In this document: piece after piece, positions 8,437 through 17,636 of the stretch | Layout: each line of letters starts with the position of its first letter | Position numbering within the stretch: position 1 is the stretch's first letter | Source: Paracoccus tegillarcae | GTDB taxonomy: Bacteria; Pseudomonadota; Alphaproteobacteria; Rhodobacterales; Rhodobacteraceae | Assembly (NCBI RefSeq): GCF_002847305.1 | Contig: NZ_CP025408.1 | Location: 3,555,001-3,619,000, forward strand | Length of the DNA stretch: 64,000 nt | Reading direction: 5' to 3' | Translations under genes and position numbers: made by a program | The notes under the pieces: generated by a model | Seen by the model: the letters and a program-made list of their open reading frames with translations, nothing else | Database searches by the model: none | Told to the model about the DNA's origin: nothing

Positions 8437-9506
8437 TCAACGATCCCATAGGCGCGCCGCGCCAGACGTTCGGTTTCCAGCAGCCGCGTATCTGCGGCCA
8501 CCATTTCACTGACCAGCGTCGCAAAGGGCGTCACCGCCGTCCAGCCCAGCTTTTCGAGCGCCTTGGTCGGGTTGCCCAGCAATTGCTCGACCTCGGTGGG
8601 GCGGAAATAGACCGGATCAACCTCGATCAGGCAACGGTTGCTGCCCGCCGCGAACCCCTTTTCATCCACGCCCTCGCCGCGCCATTCCAGCGTGATCCCG
8701 GTTTCGGCAAAGGCCAGTTCGCAGAATTCGCGCACGCTGTGCATTTCCCCCGTGGCCAGCACGAAATCCTCTGGCTGATCATGTTGCAGGATGCGCCACA
8801 TGCCCTCGACATAATCGCGCGCATGGCCCCAATCGCGTTGCGCGTCCAGATTGCCCAGATACAGCCGTTCCTGCAAGCCCAGCTTGATCGCGGCCACCGC
8901 GCGGGTGATCTTGCGGGTCACGAATGTCTCGCCGCGGATCGGGCTTTCATGGTTGAAAAGGATGCCGTTGCAGGCAAATAGCCCATAGGCCTCGCGGTAA
9001 TTCACCGTCATCCAATAGGCATAAAGCTTGGCCACCGCATAGGGCGATCGCGGATAGAATGGCGTGGTTTCGCTTTGCGGCACCTCTTGCACCTTGCCAT
9101 ATAGCTCGGATGTCGAGGCCTGATAAAACCGCGACCTGTCACCCAGACCCAGCAGGCGGATGCCCTCAAGGATGCGCAGCGCACCCACGGCATCGGCATT
9201 GGCGGTGTATTCCGGCATCTCGAAACTGACCTGCACATGGCTTTGCGCGGCCAGATTGTAGATCTCGTCCGGCTGGACCTCTTGCAGGGTGCTGATGATC
9301 GCGGTCGAGTCGGTCATGTCGCCGTGATGCAGGTGGAACTGGCTGTTCGAATGCTCGTCGATTTGCAGATGGTCGATGCGCCCGGTGTTAAAGCTGGACG
9401 AGCGCCGCTTGATGCCATGAACCTCATAGCCCTTGGACAGCAGCAATTCGGCCAGATAGGCCCCGTCCTGCCCGGTGACGCCGGTGATCAATGCGCGTTT
9501 GGTCAT
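8433..9506 (-). CDS. gmd: GDP-mannose 4,6-dehydratase
   Basis: Converts GDP-D-mannose to GDP-4-keto-6-deoxy-D-mannose, the branch point for fucose, colitose, rhamnose and perosamine nucleotides. The protein has 357 residues with [12 protein letters not shown] at 9-20 (NADP binding), the [14 protein letters not shown] active-site segment (131-144) and the catalytic Tyr156-x3-Lys160. It lies 12 nt after colD and overlaps manC by 4 nt in the same minus-strand operon. The length and motifs are fully standard. Confidence 0.97.
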   Translation of the reverse strand: MTKRALITGVTGQDGAYLAELLLSKGYEVHGIKRRSSSFNTGRIDHLQIDEHSNSQFHLHHGDMTDSTAIISTLQEVQPDEIYNLAAQSHVQVSFEMPEYTANADAVGALRILEGIRLLGLGDRSRFYQASTSELYGKVQEVPQSETTPFYPRSPYAVAKLYAYWMTVNYREAYGLFACNGILFNHESPIRGETFVTRKITRAVAAIKLGLQERLYLGNLDAQRDWGHARDYVEGMWRILQHDQPEDFVLATGEMHSVREFCELAFAETGITLEWRGEGVDEKGFAAGSNRCLIEVDPVYFRPTEVEQLLGNPTKALEKLGWTAVTPFATLVSEMVAADTRLLETERLARRAYGIVE

Positions 9507-9518
9507 GGAACGGTCCTT

Positions 9519-10691
9519 TCAGTGACGGTCGGCGACGGCCTGCACGACCTCGCGCAGCCGCTCGAGTTGCGGCTGGATCGGATAGTGGTGATTGCCGGTA
9601 AACAGCCCGTCGCCGTCCACACGCTCGGCTGCGACGATGGGCGAACCGATGCTGTGATCCAGCTTGTCGATCACCGGGTTGTTCAGGAAATTGCCGGTGA
9701 CGATGGGCCGGCATTCGATTTCCGCCTCGGCCAGCGCGGCCACCAGATCACGGCGCTTGCCGGCCAGCCGGCCCTTCAGCGTCATCGCAAAGCCGAACCA
9801 CGAGGACTGGCCCGTTTCCTGCTGAATATCCAGATAATCCAGCCCGCTGAACAGGTCCTGAAAGATCGCCCCATTGGCGCGCCGCGCGGCGACGAAACCG
9901 GGCAGCTTTTCCAGTTGCGGGCGACCAAGCGCGCCCTCCATCTCGATCGGGCGCAGGTTATAGCCCGGCAACACAAAGCGGAACTGGGCGACGAAAGGGT
10001 CGGGATCGACTGGCAAATGCGTGTCGGCAGGCAGGCCACGGGTCCAGCCATGCGCGCGCATCGACAGCATGGTGTCGTAAAGTTTGCGGTCATCGGTGAT
10101 GACCATGCCGCCTTCCATGGTGCAGATATGATGCGAGAAAAAGCTGCTGAACGTGCCCAGAAACCCGAACGCTCCGGCCATCTGCCCATTCAGGCTGGCG
10201 CCCATGGATTCGCAGTTATCCTCCAGCAGCAGAATGCCGGCCTCGTCACAAATCTGGCGCAGCCGCGCGGCCTCGACCGGATTGCCCAACAGGTTCACGG
10301 CAAAGACGGCCCGCGTGCGCGGCGTGATGGCAGCGGCCACCAGATCGGGGTCGATGTTCAGCGTGGCCGGGTCGATATCGACAAAGCGCAGTTTCAGCCC
10401 GGTTTGCGTGATCGGGAAATAGGTCGTGGACCAGCTGACGGCGGGCACGATGATCTCGTCGCCCGGCTTCCAGCCAAGATCGGGATGCCAAAAGGCCGAG
10501 GCGATGGCCAGCAGGTTCGCGGTCGAGCCAGATGAGGTCATCACCGCATGACGTTTGCCGAAATGGGCTGCAAAGGCCTCTTCATAGGCGCGGACCTCGT
10601 CGCCCATGGTGAAGTGGCCCGATTTGATGACCCGGTCAAGGACCGCGTATTCCGTATCGTCCCAGGTCGTACTGGCTAATGGATAGAACAA
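9519..10691 (-). CDS. colD: GDP-4-keto-6-deoxy-D-mannose 3-dehydratase (ColD type), PLP dependent
   Basis: The DegT/DnrJ/EryC1/StrS aminotransferase fold, 390 residues, but the position that normally holds the PLP-binding lysine reads SFFSHHICTMEGG, with His187-His188. In E. coli ColD the same change (His188) turns the aminotransferase fold into a 3-deoxygenating dehydratase, so this enzyme should remove the C3 hydroxyl of GDP-4-keto-6-deoxymannose. PLP contacts such as SSGSTANL (about 53-60) and LLEDNCESMGA (155-165) are kept. The start is TTG at 10691: an in-frame TGA sits 3 nt upstream and the N-terminus FYPLASTTWDD is the family's usual beginning. It heads the colD-gmd-manC-colC operon. 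Confidence 0.88.
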   Translation of the reverse strand: MFYPLASTTWDDTEYAVLDRVIKSGHFTMGDEVRAYEEAFAAHFGKRHAVMTSSGSTANLLAIASAFWHPDLGWKPGDEIIVPAVSWSTTYFPITQTGLKLRFVDIDPATLNIDPDLVAAAITPRTRAVFAVNLLGNPVEAARLRQICDEAGILLLEDNCESMGASLNGQMAGAFGFLGTFSSFFSHHICTMEGGMVITDDRKLYDTMLSMRAHGWTRGLPADTHLPVDPDPFVAQFRFVLPGYNLRPIEMEGALGRPQLEKLPGFVAARRANGAIFQDLFSGLDYLDIQQETGQSSWFGFAMTLKGRLAGKRRDLVAALAEAEIECRPIVTGNFLNNPVIDKLDHSIGSPIVAAERVDGDGLFTGNHHYPIQPQLERLREVVQAVADRH

Positions 10692-10694
10692 GGG

Positions 10695-10799
10695 TCACCC
10701 GATCAGAAACTCAATGTGCCGGGCATAGCCCAATCCGCCTGTCGCGCCAAGCAGCAGCATGGTTGCGTCTAGGACAAAATCACTAAGAATCCGTTTCGT
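10695..10799 (-). other. Short open frame directly upstream of colD, possible gene remnant
   Basis: In the same frame as colD, 34 codons lie open between two TGA stops and end 3 nt before the colD TTG. They contain a hydrophobic 21-residue stretch from an ATG at 10760 (MLLLGATGGLGYARHIEFLI). No ribosome site precedes that ATG. It may be the 3' tail of a lost upstream gene whose translation once coupled to colD, or chance. Confidence 0.3.
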
Positions 10800-10808
10800 T
10801 CAGGCCGC

Positions 10809-12095
10809 TTATGCGCCATCGCCCTTCATCGGCCGACCGGCGACATAGGTCTGCGCCACGGCGCGATCGTCGCCCATGATCTGCAGAATGAACAATTCCT
10901 CGGCCAGCGTCTGCGCGCGCTCCATCCGCAGCGCCATCGCCGGCGTGGCGCTTGCATTCAGCACCACCAGATCGGCGTCGCTGCCCTTGGCCAGGGTGCC
11001 GATCTGATCGTCCATTCCAAGCGCGATCGCGTTGCCGCGCGTGGCCCAGTGAAACGCCGCCAGCGAGGTCAGTTTCTGACCCCGCAGCTGCATCACCTTG
11101 TACCCCTCGTTCAGGGTTTGCAGCATGGAATAGCTGGTGCCACCGCCCACATCGGTCGCAATGCCGCTGGTAATGCCAGCCGCCCGCAGCCCCTCCGCGT
11201 CGAACAGGCCAGAGCCCAGGAACAGGTTCGAGGTCGGGCAAAACACCGCACGGCTGCCGGTTTCGGCCATCCGTTTGATCTCGCGTGGTTGCAGATGGAC
11301 GCAGTGCCCCAGCAACAGGTTTTCACTGAGAAGCCCGTATTTCTCATAGACGTCCAGATAGTCCCGCGCGGTCGGGTATAGCTGTTTGGTCAGGGCGATT
11401 TCGTCCAGATTTTCCGACATATGCGTCTGCACATGACAATCGGGATGTTCCGCCGCCAATGTGCCTGCCGCGTGCATCTGTTCGGGGCTCGAGGTGATCG
11501 CAAAGCGCGGCGTGATCGCATAGCGCTGCCGCCCGCGCCCGTGCCATTTCTCCAGCAGGCGCTTGCTGTCATCGTAACCCTGCTGCGCTGTGTCCTGCAC
11601 CGCGGCAATGGCGTTGCGATCCATCATCACCTTGCCCGCGATCATCGCCATATTGCGCGCATCCGAGGCCGCAAACAGCGCCTCGGCGCTTTCGGGATGG
11701 ACGGAACAGAAGGCCACGGCGCTGGTCGTGCCATGCGCGGTCAGCAGATCAAGGAACCGGCCCGCCATCGCCTGCGCATGGGCCGGATCGGCAAAACGCG
11801 CCTCTTCGGGGAAGGTATAGGTGTTCAGCCAATCCAGCAGCTGCGCACCCCAACTGGCGATCACCTGCACCTGCGGAAAATGGATATGCGGATCAATGAA
11901 GCCCGGCAGGATCAGATACGGGCGATGGTCGATTTCGGTCAGACCATCTTCGCGCAGATCGGCATAATCGCCGGTTGCGCGGATCACGCCATCCTCGATC
12001 AGGATCGCGCCGTCTTCCAGGTAACGGTGGTTGTCTTCGGTGTCTGCCGGATCGGCATGAAAGTCGAGGACACGGCCCCGGATCAGCTGTCGCAT
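10809..12095 (-). CDS. guaD: Guanine deaminase
   Basis: A zinc amidohydrolase converting guanine to xanthine. The 428-residue protein has the metal-binding His70-x-His72 in LPGFIDPHIHFPQ, GHCVHL and the ATDVGGGTSYSML segment typical of GuaD, with a C-terminal beta-sandwich segment (GSDADLVVLN). It overlaps the xdhC stop by 13 nt, so it is the last gene of the xdhA-xdhB-xdhC-guaD unit and feeds xanthine to the dehydrogenase encoded by it. Confidence 0.95.
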   Translation of the reverse strand: MRQLIRGRVLDFHADPADTEDNHRYLEDGAILIEDGVIRATGDYADLREDGLTEIDHRPYLILPGFIDPHIHFPQVQVIASWGAQLLDWLNTYTFPEEARFADPAHAQAMAGRFLDLLTAHGTTSAVAFCSVHPESAEALFAASDARNMAMIAGKVMMDRNAIAAVQDTAQQGYDDSKRLLEKWHGRGRQRYAITPRFAITSSPEQMHAAGTLAAEHPDCHVQTHMSENLDEIALTKQLYPTARDYLDVYEKYGLLSENLLLGHCVHLQPREIKRMAETGSRAVFCPTSNLFLGSGLFDAEGLRAAGITSGIATDVGGGTSYSMLQTLNEGYKVMQLRGQKLTSLAAFHWATRGNAIALGMDDQIGTLAKGSDADLVVLNASATPAMALRMERAQTLAEELFILQIMGDDRAVAQTYVAGRPMKGDGA

Positions 12096-12820
12096 GGATA
12101 TTTCTTTGAAGAAGAAAGGGCGAGTTGGCTCACCAGTTCAGTTGCGGTGAAGGCGGCAATGACGGCGGGGCGTTTGTCGCGGGTGGTGTTGGCGCCAATG
12201 GGGCAGACCAGCCTGGCGGGGTCGATGTCGCGCGCGCGAGCAAAGCGGGTGAACTGCGCGCGTTTCGTGGCGCTGCCGATCATGCCGATATAGGGCAGAT
12301 CGGAGCGCGCCAGCGCCTCGGCGGCCAGCAGGAAATCCAGCGCGTGATCGTGGGTCAGGATCAGGATGGCGCTGCCGGATCCGGCGGCCCGGATCTCGGC
12401 CTCGGGCAGCGCGGTCATTTTGGTGGCGATGCCGGGGTCGGCCAGGGCCAGTTCCTCCGCGCGCTGGTCGATCAGCGTGGCCGTGACGGGCAGCGGTTGC
12501 AGCGCCAGCGCCAGCGCGCGGCCCACATGGCCCGCGCCAAAGATCAGCACATCGGGCAGCGGCTCGGGCGTGGCGGGCGCGCGATCCAGCGCCAGTTTCA
12601 CCCGGCCACCGCAGCATTGGCCGATCTCGGGACCAAGCGGGATGTCCATTTCTGCCGTGGCCTCATTGCGCTTCAGCATCTGACGGGCGCGGTCGATGGC
12701 CATGTATTCCAACTGCCCGCCGCCGATGGTGCCCGACACCTGATCCGGGCCAACCAGCATCTGCGCGCCCGCATCGCGCGGGGTCGAGCCTTTGGCCGAT
12801 ATGACCCGGACCCGGATCAT
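12083..12820 (-). CDS. xdhC: Xanthine dehydrogenase accessory protein XdhC
   Basis: XdhC binds molybdenum cofactor, supports its sulfuration and inserts it into XdhB. The 245-residue protein carries the N-terminal XdhC/CoxI domain (SAKGSTPRDAGAQMLV, then GTIGGGQLE) and a C-terminal Rossmann-like domain with FGAGHVGRALALAL and YIGMIGSATKRAQFTRF. The ATG at 12820 overlaps the xdhB stop as ATGA; the much longer upstream extension in this frame lies antisense-free but inside xdhB and is rejected. It overlaps guaD downstream. Confidence 0.94.
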   Translation of the reverse strand: MIRVRVISAKGSTPRDAGAQMLVGPDQVSGTIGGGQLEYMAIDRARQMLKRNEATAEMDIPLGPEIGQCCGGRVKLALDRAPATPEPLPDVLIFGAGHVGRALALALQPLPVTATLIDQRAEELALADPGIATKMTALPEAEIRAAGSGSAILILTHDHALDFLLAAEALARSDLPYIGMIGSATKRAQFTRFARARDIDPARLVCPIGANTTRDKRPAVIAAFTATELVSQLALSSSKKYPCDS

Positions 12821-15123
12821 TGGCGCAGCCGGTTCACGGCCATCAGCACGCGTTCGGGCGTGGCCGGCGCGTCCAGACGGGCCGGCTCGCGGTAATCGGT
12901 GACCGAGGCCACCGCCATATTGATCGCCTCGAACACAGAAATCCCCAGCATGAAGGGCGGCTCGCCCACGGCTTTGGACCGTTTGATCGTGCGTTCGCTG
13001 TTTTCCGACCAATCGGCCAGTTTGACGTTGAAGATACGCGGGCGGTCGCTGGCCAGCGGGATCTTGTAGGTGGATGGCGCGTGGGTTTTCAACTCGCCCT
13101 TTTCGTTCCACCACAGTTCTTCGCAGGTCAGCCAACCGGTGCCCTGCACAAACGCACCCTCGATCTGGCCGGTGTCGATGGCGGGGTTCAGGGACCGGCC
13201 CACATCGTGCAAGATATCGGCGCGCTCGATCACATATTCGCCGGTCAGCGTATCGACCGAAACTTCCGAGACCGCCGCGCCATAGGCGAAGTAATAGAAC
13301 GGACGGCCCTTGCCGGTGGCGCGGTCCCAGTGAATTTCGGGCGTCTTGTAAAACCCCGCCGCCGACAGATGGATGCGCGCCATATAGGCGGCACCGATCA
13401 CCTCATCGAACGGGATCGCCGTCTCGCCTGCCATGATATGACCCGGCACGAACCGCACCTGATCGCGCGGCGCCTGCCAGCGTTCGGCCACGAATTCGAC
13501 CAGCCGCGCCTTGATCTGATCGGCGGCGTCCAGGGCTGCCATGCCGTTCAGATCGGTCCCCGATGAGGCGGCGGTGGCCGAGGTATTGGGCACCTTTTCC
13601 GTGGTCGTGCGAGTGATCTTGATGCGGCTGATATCGCATTGAAACGCCTCGGCCACGACCTGAGCCACCTTGGTGTTCAGCCCCTGCCCCATCTCGGTGC
13701 CGCCATGGTTCAGCGCGATCGAGCCGTCGTTGTAGATATGGATCAGCGCGCCCGCCTGATTGTACCAGGTCGCGGTGAAACTGATGCCGAATTTCACCGG
13801 CGTCAGCGCGATGCCCTTGCGGATCACGCCGCCCTTGGCGTTCCAGTCCAGCACCGCCTGACGGCGCGCGGCATAATCGCTGCTGGCTTCCAGCTCGGCG
13901 AAAAGCTGCGGCAGGATCTGGTCGGTGACCTCTTGGTGATAAGGGGTCAACTGGCCGTTTTCGTAAAGGTTCGCCTTGCGGATCTCCAACGGATCGCGGC
14001 CAAGTGCATAGGCGATTTCCTCGATCATCCGTTCCGCCACGATCACGCCCTGCGGGCCGCCAAAGCCGCGAAACGCGGTATTGCTGACCGTATTGGTGCG
14101 CATCGGATGGCTGCTGACGCGCACATCGGGGTAGTAATAGGCGTTGTCGGCGTGAAACAGCGCGCGGTCGGTCACAGGCCCGCTGAGATCAGCCGAGAAC
14201 CCGCAGCGCGCAAACCAATCGCCCTGCACCGCCAGAATGCGGCCCTCATCGTCAAAGCCCACCTCGTAATCGGCGACAAAATCATGCCGCTTGCCGGTGG
14301 CCGACATATCGTCGTCGCGGTCGGGGCGGATCTTCACCGCGCGGTTCCATTTCTTCGCGGCCAGGGCAGCCACGCAGGCGAACAGGTTCATCTGCGTTTC
14401 CTTGCCGCCGAACCCGCCGCCCATCCGGCGCACATTCACCACAACGGAATGACTGGGCACGCCCAACACATGGGCGACCATATGCTGAACCTCGGACGGA
14501 TGCTGGGTCGAGACGTTGATGACCACATCCTCATCCTCGCCCGGTACGGCCATGGCGATCTGGCCCTCCAGATAAAAATGATCCTGCCCGCCAATGCCCA
14601 TCCGGCCCTTGATCCGATGCGGCGCGGCGGCAAGGCCGCGATCGGCATCGCCGCGACGCAAAGTCAGCGGATCGGTGACATAGCCCATCTCGGCTTCGCG
14701 CGCGGCAATCGGGTCCAGCGCATGAGGCAGCGCGTCATAGTCGATCTGCGCCCTGGCCGCCGCACGGCGCGCCTGATCGCGGGTTTCGGCAATGACGGCA
14801 AAGACCGGCTGGCCCCAGAATTTCACCTCGCCATCGGCAAAGATCGGATCATCCTTGTGACCGGCGGGCGAGACATCGTTGACGCCCGGAATATCATCCG
14901 CCGTCAGCACGTCGATCACCCCCGGCGCGGCGCGCACCGCATCCAGATCCATCCGGTTGATCCGGCCATGGGCGCATTTCGACAGACCCAGATAGGCATG
15001 GATCAGGCCATGCGGTTCGGTCAGGTCGTCGGTATATTCCGCGCGGCCCGTGACATGCTTGACGGCGCTGTCATGCTGGGTGTCGCTATGGGCCAGGCCC
15101 TTGATCTCGATGTCATCCTTCAT
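12817..15123 (-). CDS. xdhB: Xanthine dehydrogenase, molybdopterin-binding subunit
   Basis: Large catalytic subunit (768 residues) that hydroxylates hypoxanthine and xanthine to urate at the Mo centre. Visible hallmarks are RRMGGGFGGKETQ (Moco contact), NTAFRGFGGPQG, GTEMGQGLNTK and, near the C-terminus, AVGEPPFMLG containing the catalytic glutamate. ATG 15123 is preferred over GTG 15129 because GGGGG lies seven bases upstream of the ATG but almost touches the GTG. It works with XdhA as an (alpha-beta)2 cytosolic complex. Confidence 0.96.
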   Translation of the reverse strand: MKDDIEIKGLAHSDTQHDSAVKHVTGRAEYTDDLTEPHGLIHAYLGLSKCAHGRINRMDLDAVRAAPGVIDVLTADDIPGVNDVSPAGHKDDPIFADGEVKFWGQPVFAVIAETRDQARRAAARAQIDYDALPHALDPIAAREAEMGYVTDPLTLRRGDADRGLAAAPHRIKGRMGIGGQDHFYLEGQIAMAVPGEDEDVVINVSTQHPSEVQHMVAHVLGVPSHSVVVNVRRMGGGFGGKETQMNLFACVAALAAKKWNRAVKIRPDRDDDMSATGKRHDFVADYEVGFDDEGRILAVQGDWFARCGFSADLSGPVTDRALFHADNAYYYPDVRVSSHPMRTNTVSNTAFRGFGGPQGVIVAERMIEEIAYALGRDPLEIRKANLYENGQLTPYHQEVTDQILPQLFAELEASSDYAARRQAVLDWNAKGGVIRKGIALTPVKFGISFTATWYNQAGALIHIYNDGSIALNHGGTEMGQGLNTKVAQVVAEAFQCDISRIKITRTTTEKVPNTSATAASSGTDLNGMAALDAADQIKARLVEFVAERWQAPRDQVRFVPGHIMAGETAIPFDEVIGAAYMARIHLSAAGFYKTPEIHWDRATGKGRPFYYFAYGAAVSEVSVDTLTGEYVIERADILHDVGRSLNPAIDTGQIEGAFVQGTGWLTCEELWWNEKGELKTHAPSTYKIPLASDRPRIFNVKLADWSENSERTIKRSKAVGEPPFMLGISVFEAINMAVASVTDYREPARLDAPATPERVLMAVNRLRQ

Positions 15124-15125
15124 CG

Positions 15126-16580
15126 TCACGCCCCCACCGCATAATCCAGCCGCACCGGCCCCGCACCCTCGCCCGCCTGTTCCAGCCAGAACCGCCGGAT
15201 CAGGTTGGCGGCCACCGCGCTGCGGTAATCGGCGCTGGCGCGCATATCCGACAGCGGGGTGAAATCATCGGCAATCGCGCGGGCGGCAGCCTCGAACGCA
15301 GCCTCGCCCCACGGCTGGCCCTTCAGCGCAGCCTCGGCCCCGGCGGCACGTTTCGGCGTGGCCGCCATACCGCCAAAAGCAATCCGCGCGTCCGCGATCC
15401 GGTCGCCATCCAGCGTCACGCTGATCCCCACCGCGACCGAGGAAATATCGCTGTCGCGCCGTTTGCTGATCTTGTAGGCCGCGATGCGCGCATCCCCGGG
15501 CAGCGGGATGATCACGCTTTCCACGAACTCGCCCGGCCCGCGATCCTGCTTGCCATATTCGATGAAATAATCCTGCAGATCGACCTCGCGCCGGGCATCG
15601 CCCTTGCGCAGAACGATGCGGGCGCCAAGCGCGATCAGCAAGGGCGGCGTGTCACCGATGGGCGAGCCATTGGCGATATTGCCGCCGACCGTGCCCATGT
15701 TCCGGACCTGCCAGCCGCCAATGCGCTGCCAGTAATCCAACGCCTCGGGGATATGCCGGGCGATCAGCGGCTCGGCCTCGGTATAGGTTACGCCCGCGCC
15801 GATTTTCACTTCACCGTCAGTGACTTCCACGCCCTTCATCAGATGGCCGATAAAGATGGCGGGGCTGATGTCGCGCAGGAATTTCGTCACCCACAGGCCC
15901 ACATCCGTGGCCCCGGCGATCAGCGTGGGCTTGTCATGTTCCAACAGCAGCGCGGCCAGATCATCCACATCCGCCGGAATGATCGCACGGTCCGCGCCGC
16001 GCGTCAGATCGACGCGTTCCTGCCGGATCGCGCGCAGCCTGGCCGTCACCGCATCGCGTTCGACCGCCAGCGCATCCATCGCCTGCCCGCCTGCCGATTG
16101 CGCGGCAAGTGCTGCCTTGATGATCGGCTCATACCCGGTGCAGCGGCACAGATTGCCCTGCAGCGCCACCTCGACCTGGGCGGCATCGGCCTGCGGATTG
16201 CCCATCCACAGCCCGTAAAGCGACATGACGAAACCGGGCGTGCAAAAGCCGCATTGGCTGCCGTGATGTTCCACCATCGCCGTCTGGATCGGATGCAAAC
16301 CGCCATCCGGGCCGCGCAGATGTTCGACCGTCACGACATGGCAGCCATGACAGGAAACCAGAAACCGGATGCAGGCATTCACCGGCTCATAGATCAGCCC
16401 GGCATCGGTCAGCCTGCCGACCAGCACCGTGCAGGCCCCGCAATCGCCCTCGGCGCAGCCCTCCTTGGTGCCGGTCATGCGCCGGTCGATCCGCAGGAAA
16501 TCCAGCAGCGTGTCGGACGCGCCGGCCTGATCCAGCGCGACCTCGCGATCATTCAGAAGAAAGCGCAGTTTGCCCGTCAT
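15126..16580 (-). CDS. xdhA: Xanthine dehydrogenase, iron-sulfur/FAD subunit
   Basis: Electron-transfer subunit (484 residues) passing electrons from the Mo centre through two 2Fe-2S clusters to FAD and NAD+. The plant-ferredoxin-type cluster uses Cys42, Cys47, Cys50 and Cys70; the second cluster uses Cys110, Cys113, Cys145 and Cys147 (QCGFCTPG and CRCTGYEP). The FAD domain follows with GGNIANGSPIGDTPPLL. The start ATG 16580 has AGAGGACGGAAC upstream; the seven-residue longer version lacks this. It is the first gene of the operon and diverges from the LysR gene at 16703. Confidence 0.96.
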   Translation of the reverse strand: MTGKLRFLLNDREVALDQAGASDTLLDFLRIDRRMTGTKEGCAEGDCGACTVLVGRLTDAGLIYEPVNACIRFLVSCHGCHVVTVEHLRGPDGGLHPIQTAMVEHHGSQCGFCTPGFVMSLYGLWMGNPQADAAQVEVALQGNLCRCTGYEPIIKAALAAQSAGGQAMDALAVERDAVTARLRAIRQERVDLTRGADRAIIPADVDDLAALLLEHDKPTLIAGATDVGLWVTKFLRDISPAIFIGHLMKGVEVTDGEVKIGAGVTYTEAEPLIARHIPEALDYWQRIGGWQVRNMGTVGGNIANGSPIGDTPPLLIALGARIVLRKGDARREVDLQDYFIEYGKQDRGPGEFVESVIIPLPGDARIAAYKISKRRDSDISSVAVGISVTLDGDRIADARIAFGGMAATPKRAAGAEAALKGQPWGEAAFEAAARAIADDFTPLSDMRASADYRSAVAANLIRRFWLEQAGEGAGPVRLDYAVGA

Positions 16581-16702
16581 GTTCCGTCCTCTTGCATTCA
16601 ATTCTCAGCCTAGGCCGGAATTAACCGTTGCGAAATCGCTGGAGACATTGAAGACTTTACACCAATCGTTGAAAATGGCCCATCCCAACAGTGGTGCTCT
16701 GA

Positions 16703-17596
16703 ATGTCCTATCTCGAAAGCCTGCGCGTCTTTGTGCGCGTCATCGAACTTGGCTCCATCACGGCGGGCGGGCGCGATCTGCGGCTGTCGCCCGCGGTGGC
16801 CTCGAACCGTATCAAGGATCTCGAAAACAGGTTCGGGGTCAGACTATTGAATCGAACTACTCGAAAACTTACCCCGACCGAGATCGGTCGCGCCTTCTAT
16901 GACCATGCGCAACGCGTGATCGAGACACTGGACGAGGCAGAGGCCGTCGTCAGCAGTTTTTCGGGTAAACCGCAGGGGGTGGTGCGCCTGACCGCGCCGC
17001 TTGGGGTGGGTCGTCGCCTGATCGCGCCGCTGATCCCCTCTTTCTGCGCCGAGAATCCGGGCATCGATATCCGCCTGCGCCTGTCGGATCGCAGCGTGAA
17101 CATTGTCGAAGACGGCATTGATCTGGCGTTCTTTTTGGGTGAACCAGCCGATTCATCGCTCAAATGGCGCAAGATCGCGGATTGCCCGCGCCTGCTGGTG
17201 GCCGCGCCCGATTATCTGGCCGCGCATGGCACGCCGCAGAAGCCCGACGATCTGCAACAGCACAATTGCCTGCTGCTGCGATACCCGCGCAGCCCGGAAT
17301 ATTTCTGGGTGCTGCAAACCGAGGATGGACCGCTGAAAATGATGGTCTCGGGCCGGTTCGACACCGATGATGGCGATGTGCTGACCGAATGGGCGCTGTC
17401 AGGCCAGGGCATCGCCAACCGGCCCGCTTATGAGGTGGCCGAACACCTGAAAGCCGGGCGGCTGATTGAAATCCTGCCCGAAAATCGCCCCCCTCCGGCA
17501 CAATTCGGCTGCCTGACCCCGCATCGCCGCCTGCAGGACCCAAAGGTCAGGATGTTCGCCGATGTCGCCGTGCGAGAGCTGAAAAAGCTGTTCTAA
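16703..17596 (+). CDS. LysR-family transcriptional regulator, probable purine-catabolism regulator
   Basis: A 297-residue LysR-type protein with the N-terminal winged HTH (about 1-60, SLRVFVRVIELGSITAGGRDL and SPAVASNRIKDLENRFGVRLL) and a C-terminal periplasmic-binding-like effector domain. It is divergent from xdhA with a 122-bp shared intergenic region, the classic LysR arrangement, so control of the xdh-guaD unit by a purine is likely but inferred. The effector is unknown. Confidence 0.88.
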   Translation: MSYLESLRVFVRVIELGSITAGGRDLRLSPAVASNRIKDLENRFGVRLLNRTTRKLTPTEIGRAFYDHAQRVIETLDEAEAVVSSFSGKPQGVVRLTAPLGVGRRLIAPLIPSFCAENPGIDIRLRLSDRSVNIVEDGIDLAFFLGEPADSSLKWRKIADCPRLLVAAPDYLAAHGTPQKPDDLQQHNCLLLRYPRSPEYFWVLQTEDGPLKMMVSGRFDTDDGDVLTEWALSGQGIANRPAYEVAEHLKAGRLIEILPENRPPPAQFGCLTPHRRLQDPKVRMFADVAVRELKKLF

Positions 17597-17636
17597 GCCG
17601 CGGCCGCTGCCTGACCCGATGGACTGCACCAGCAAT

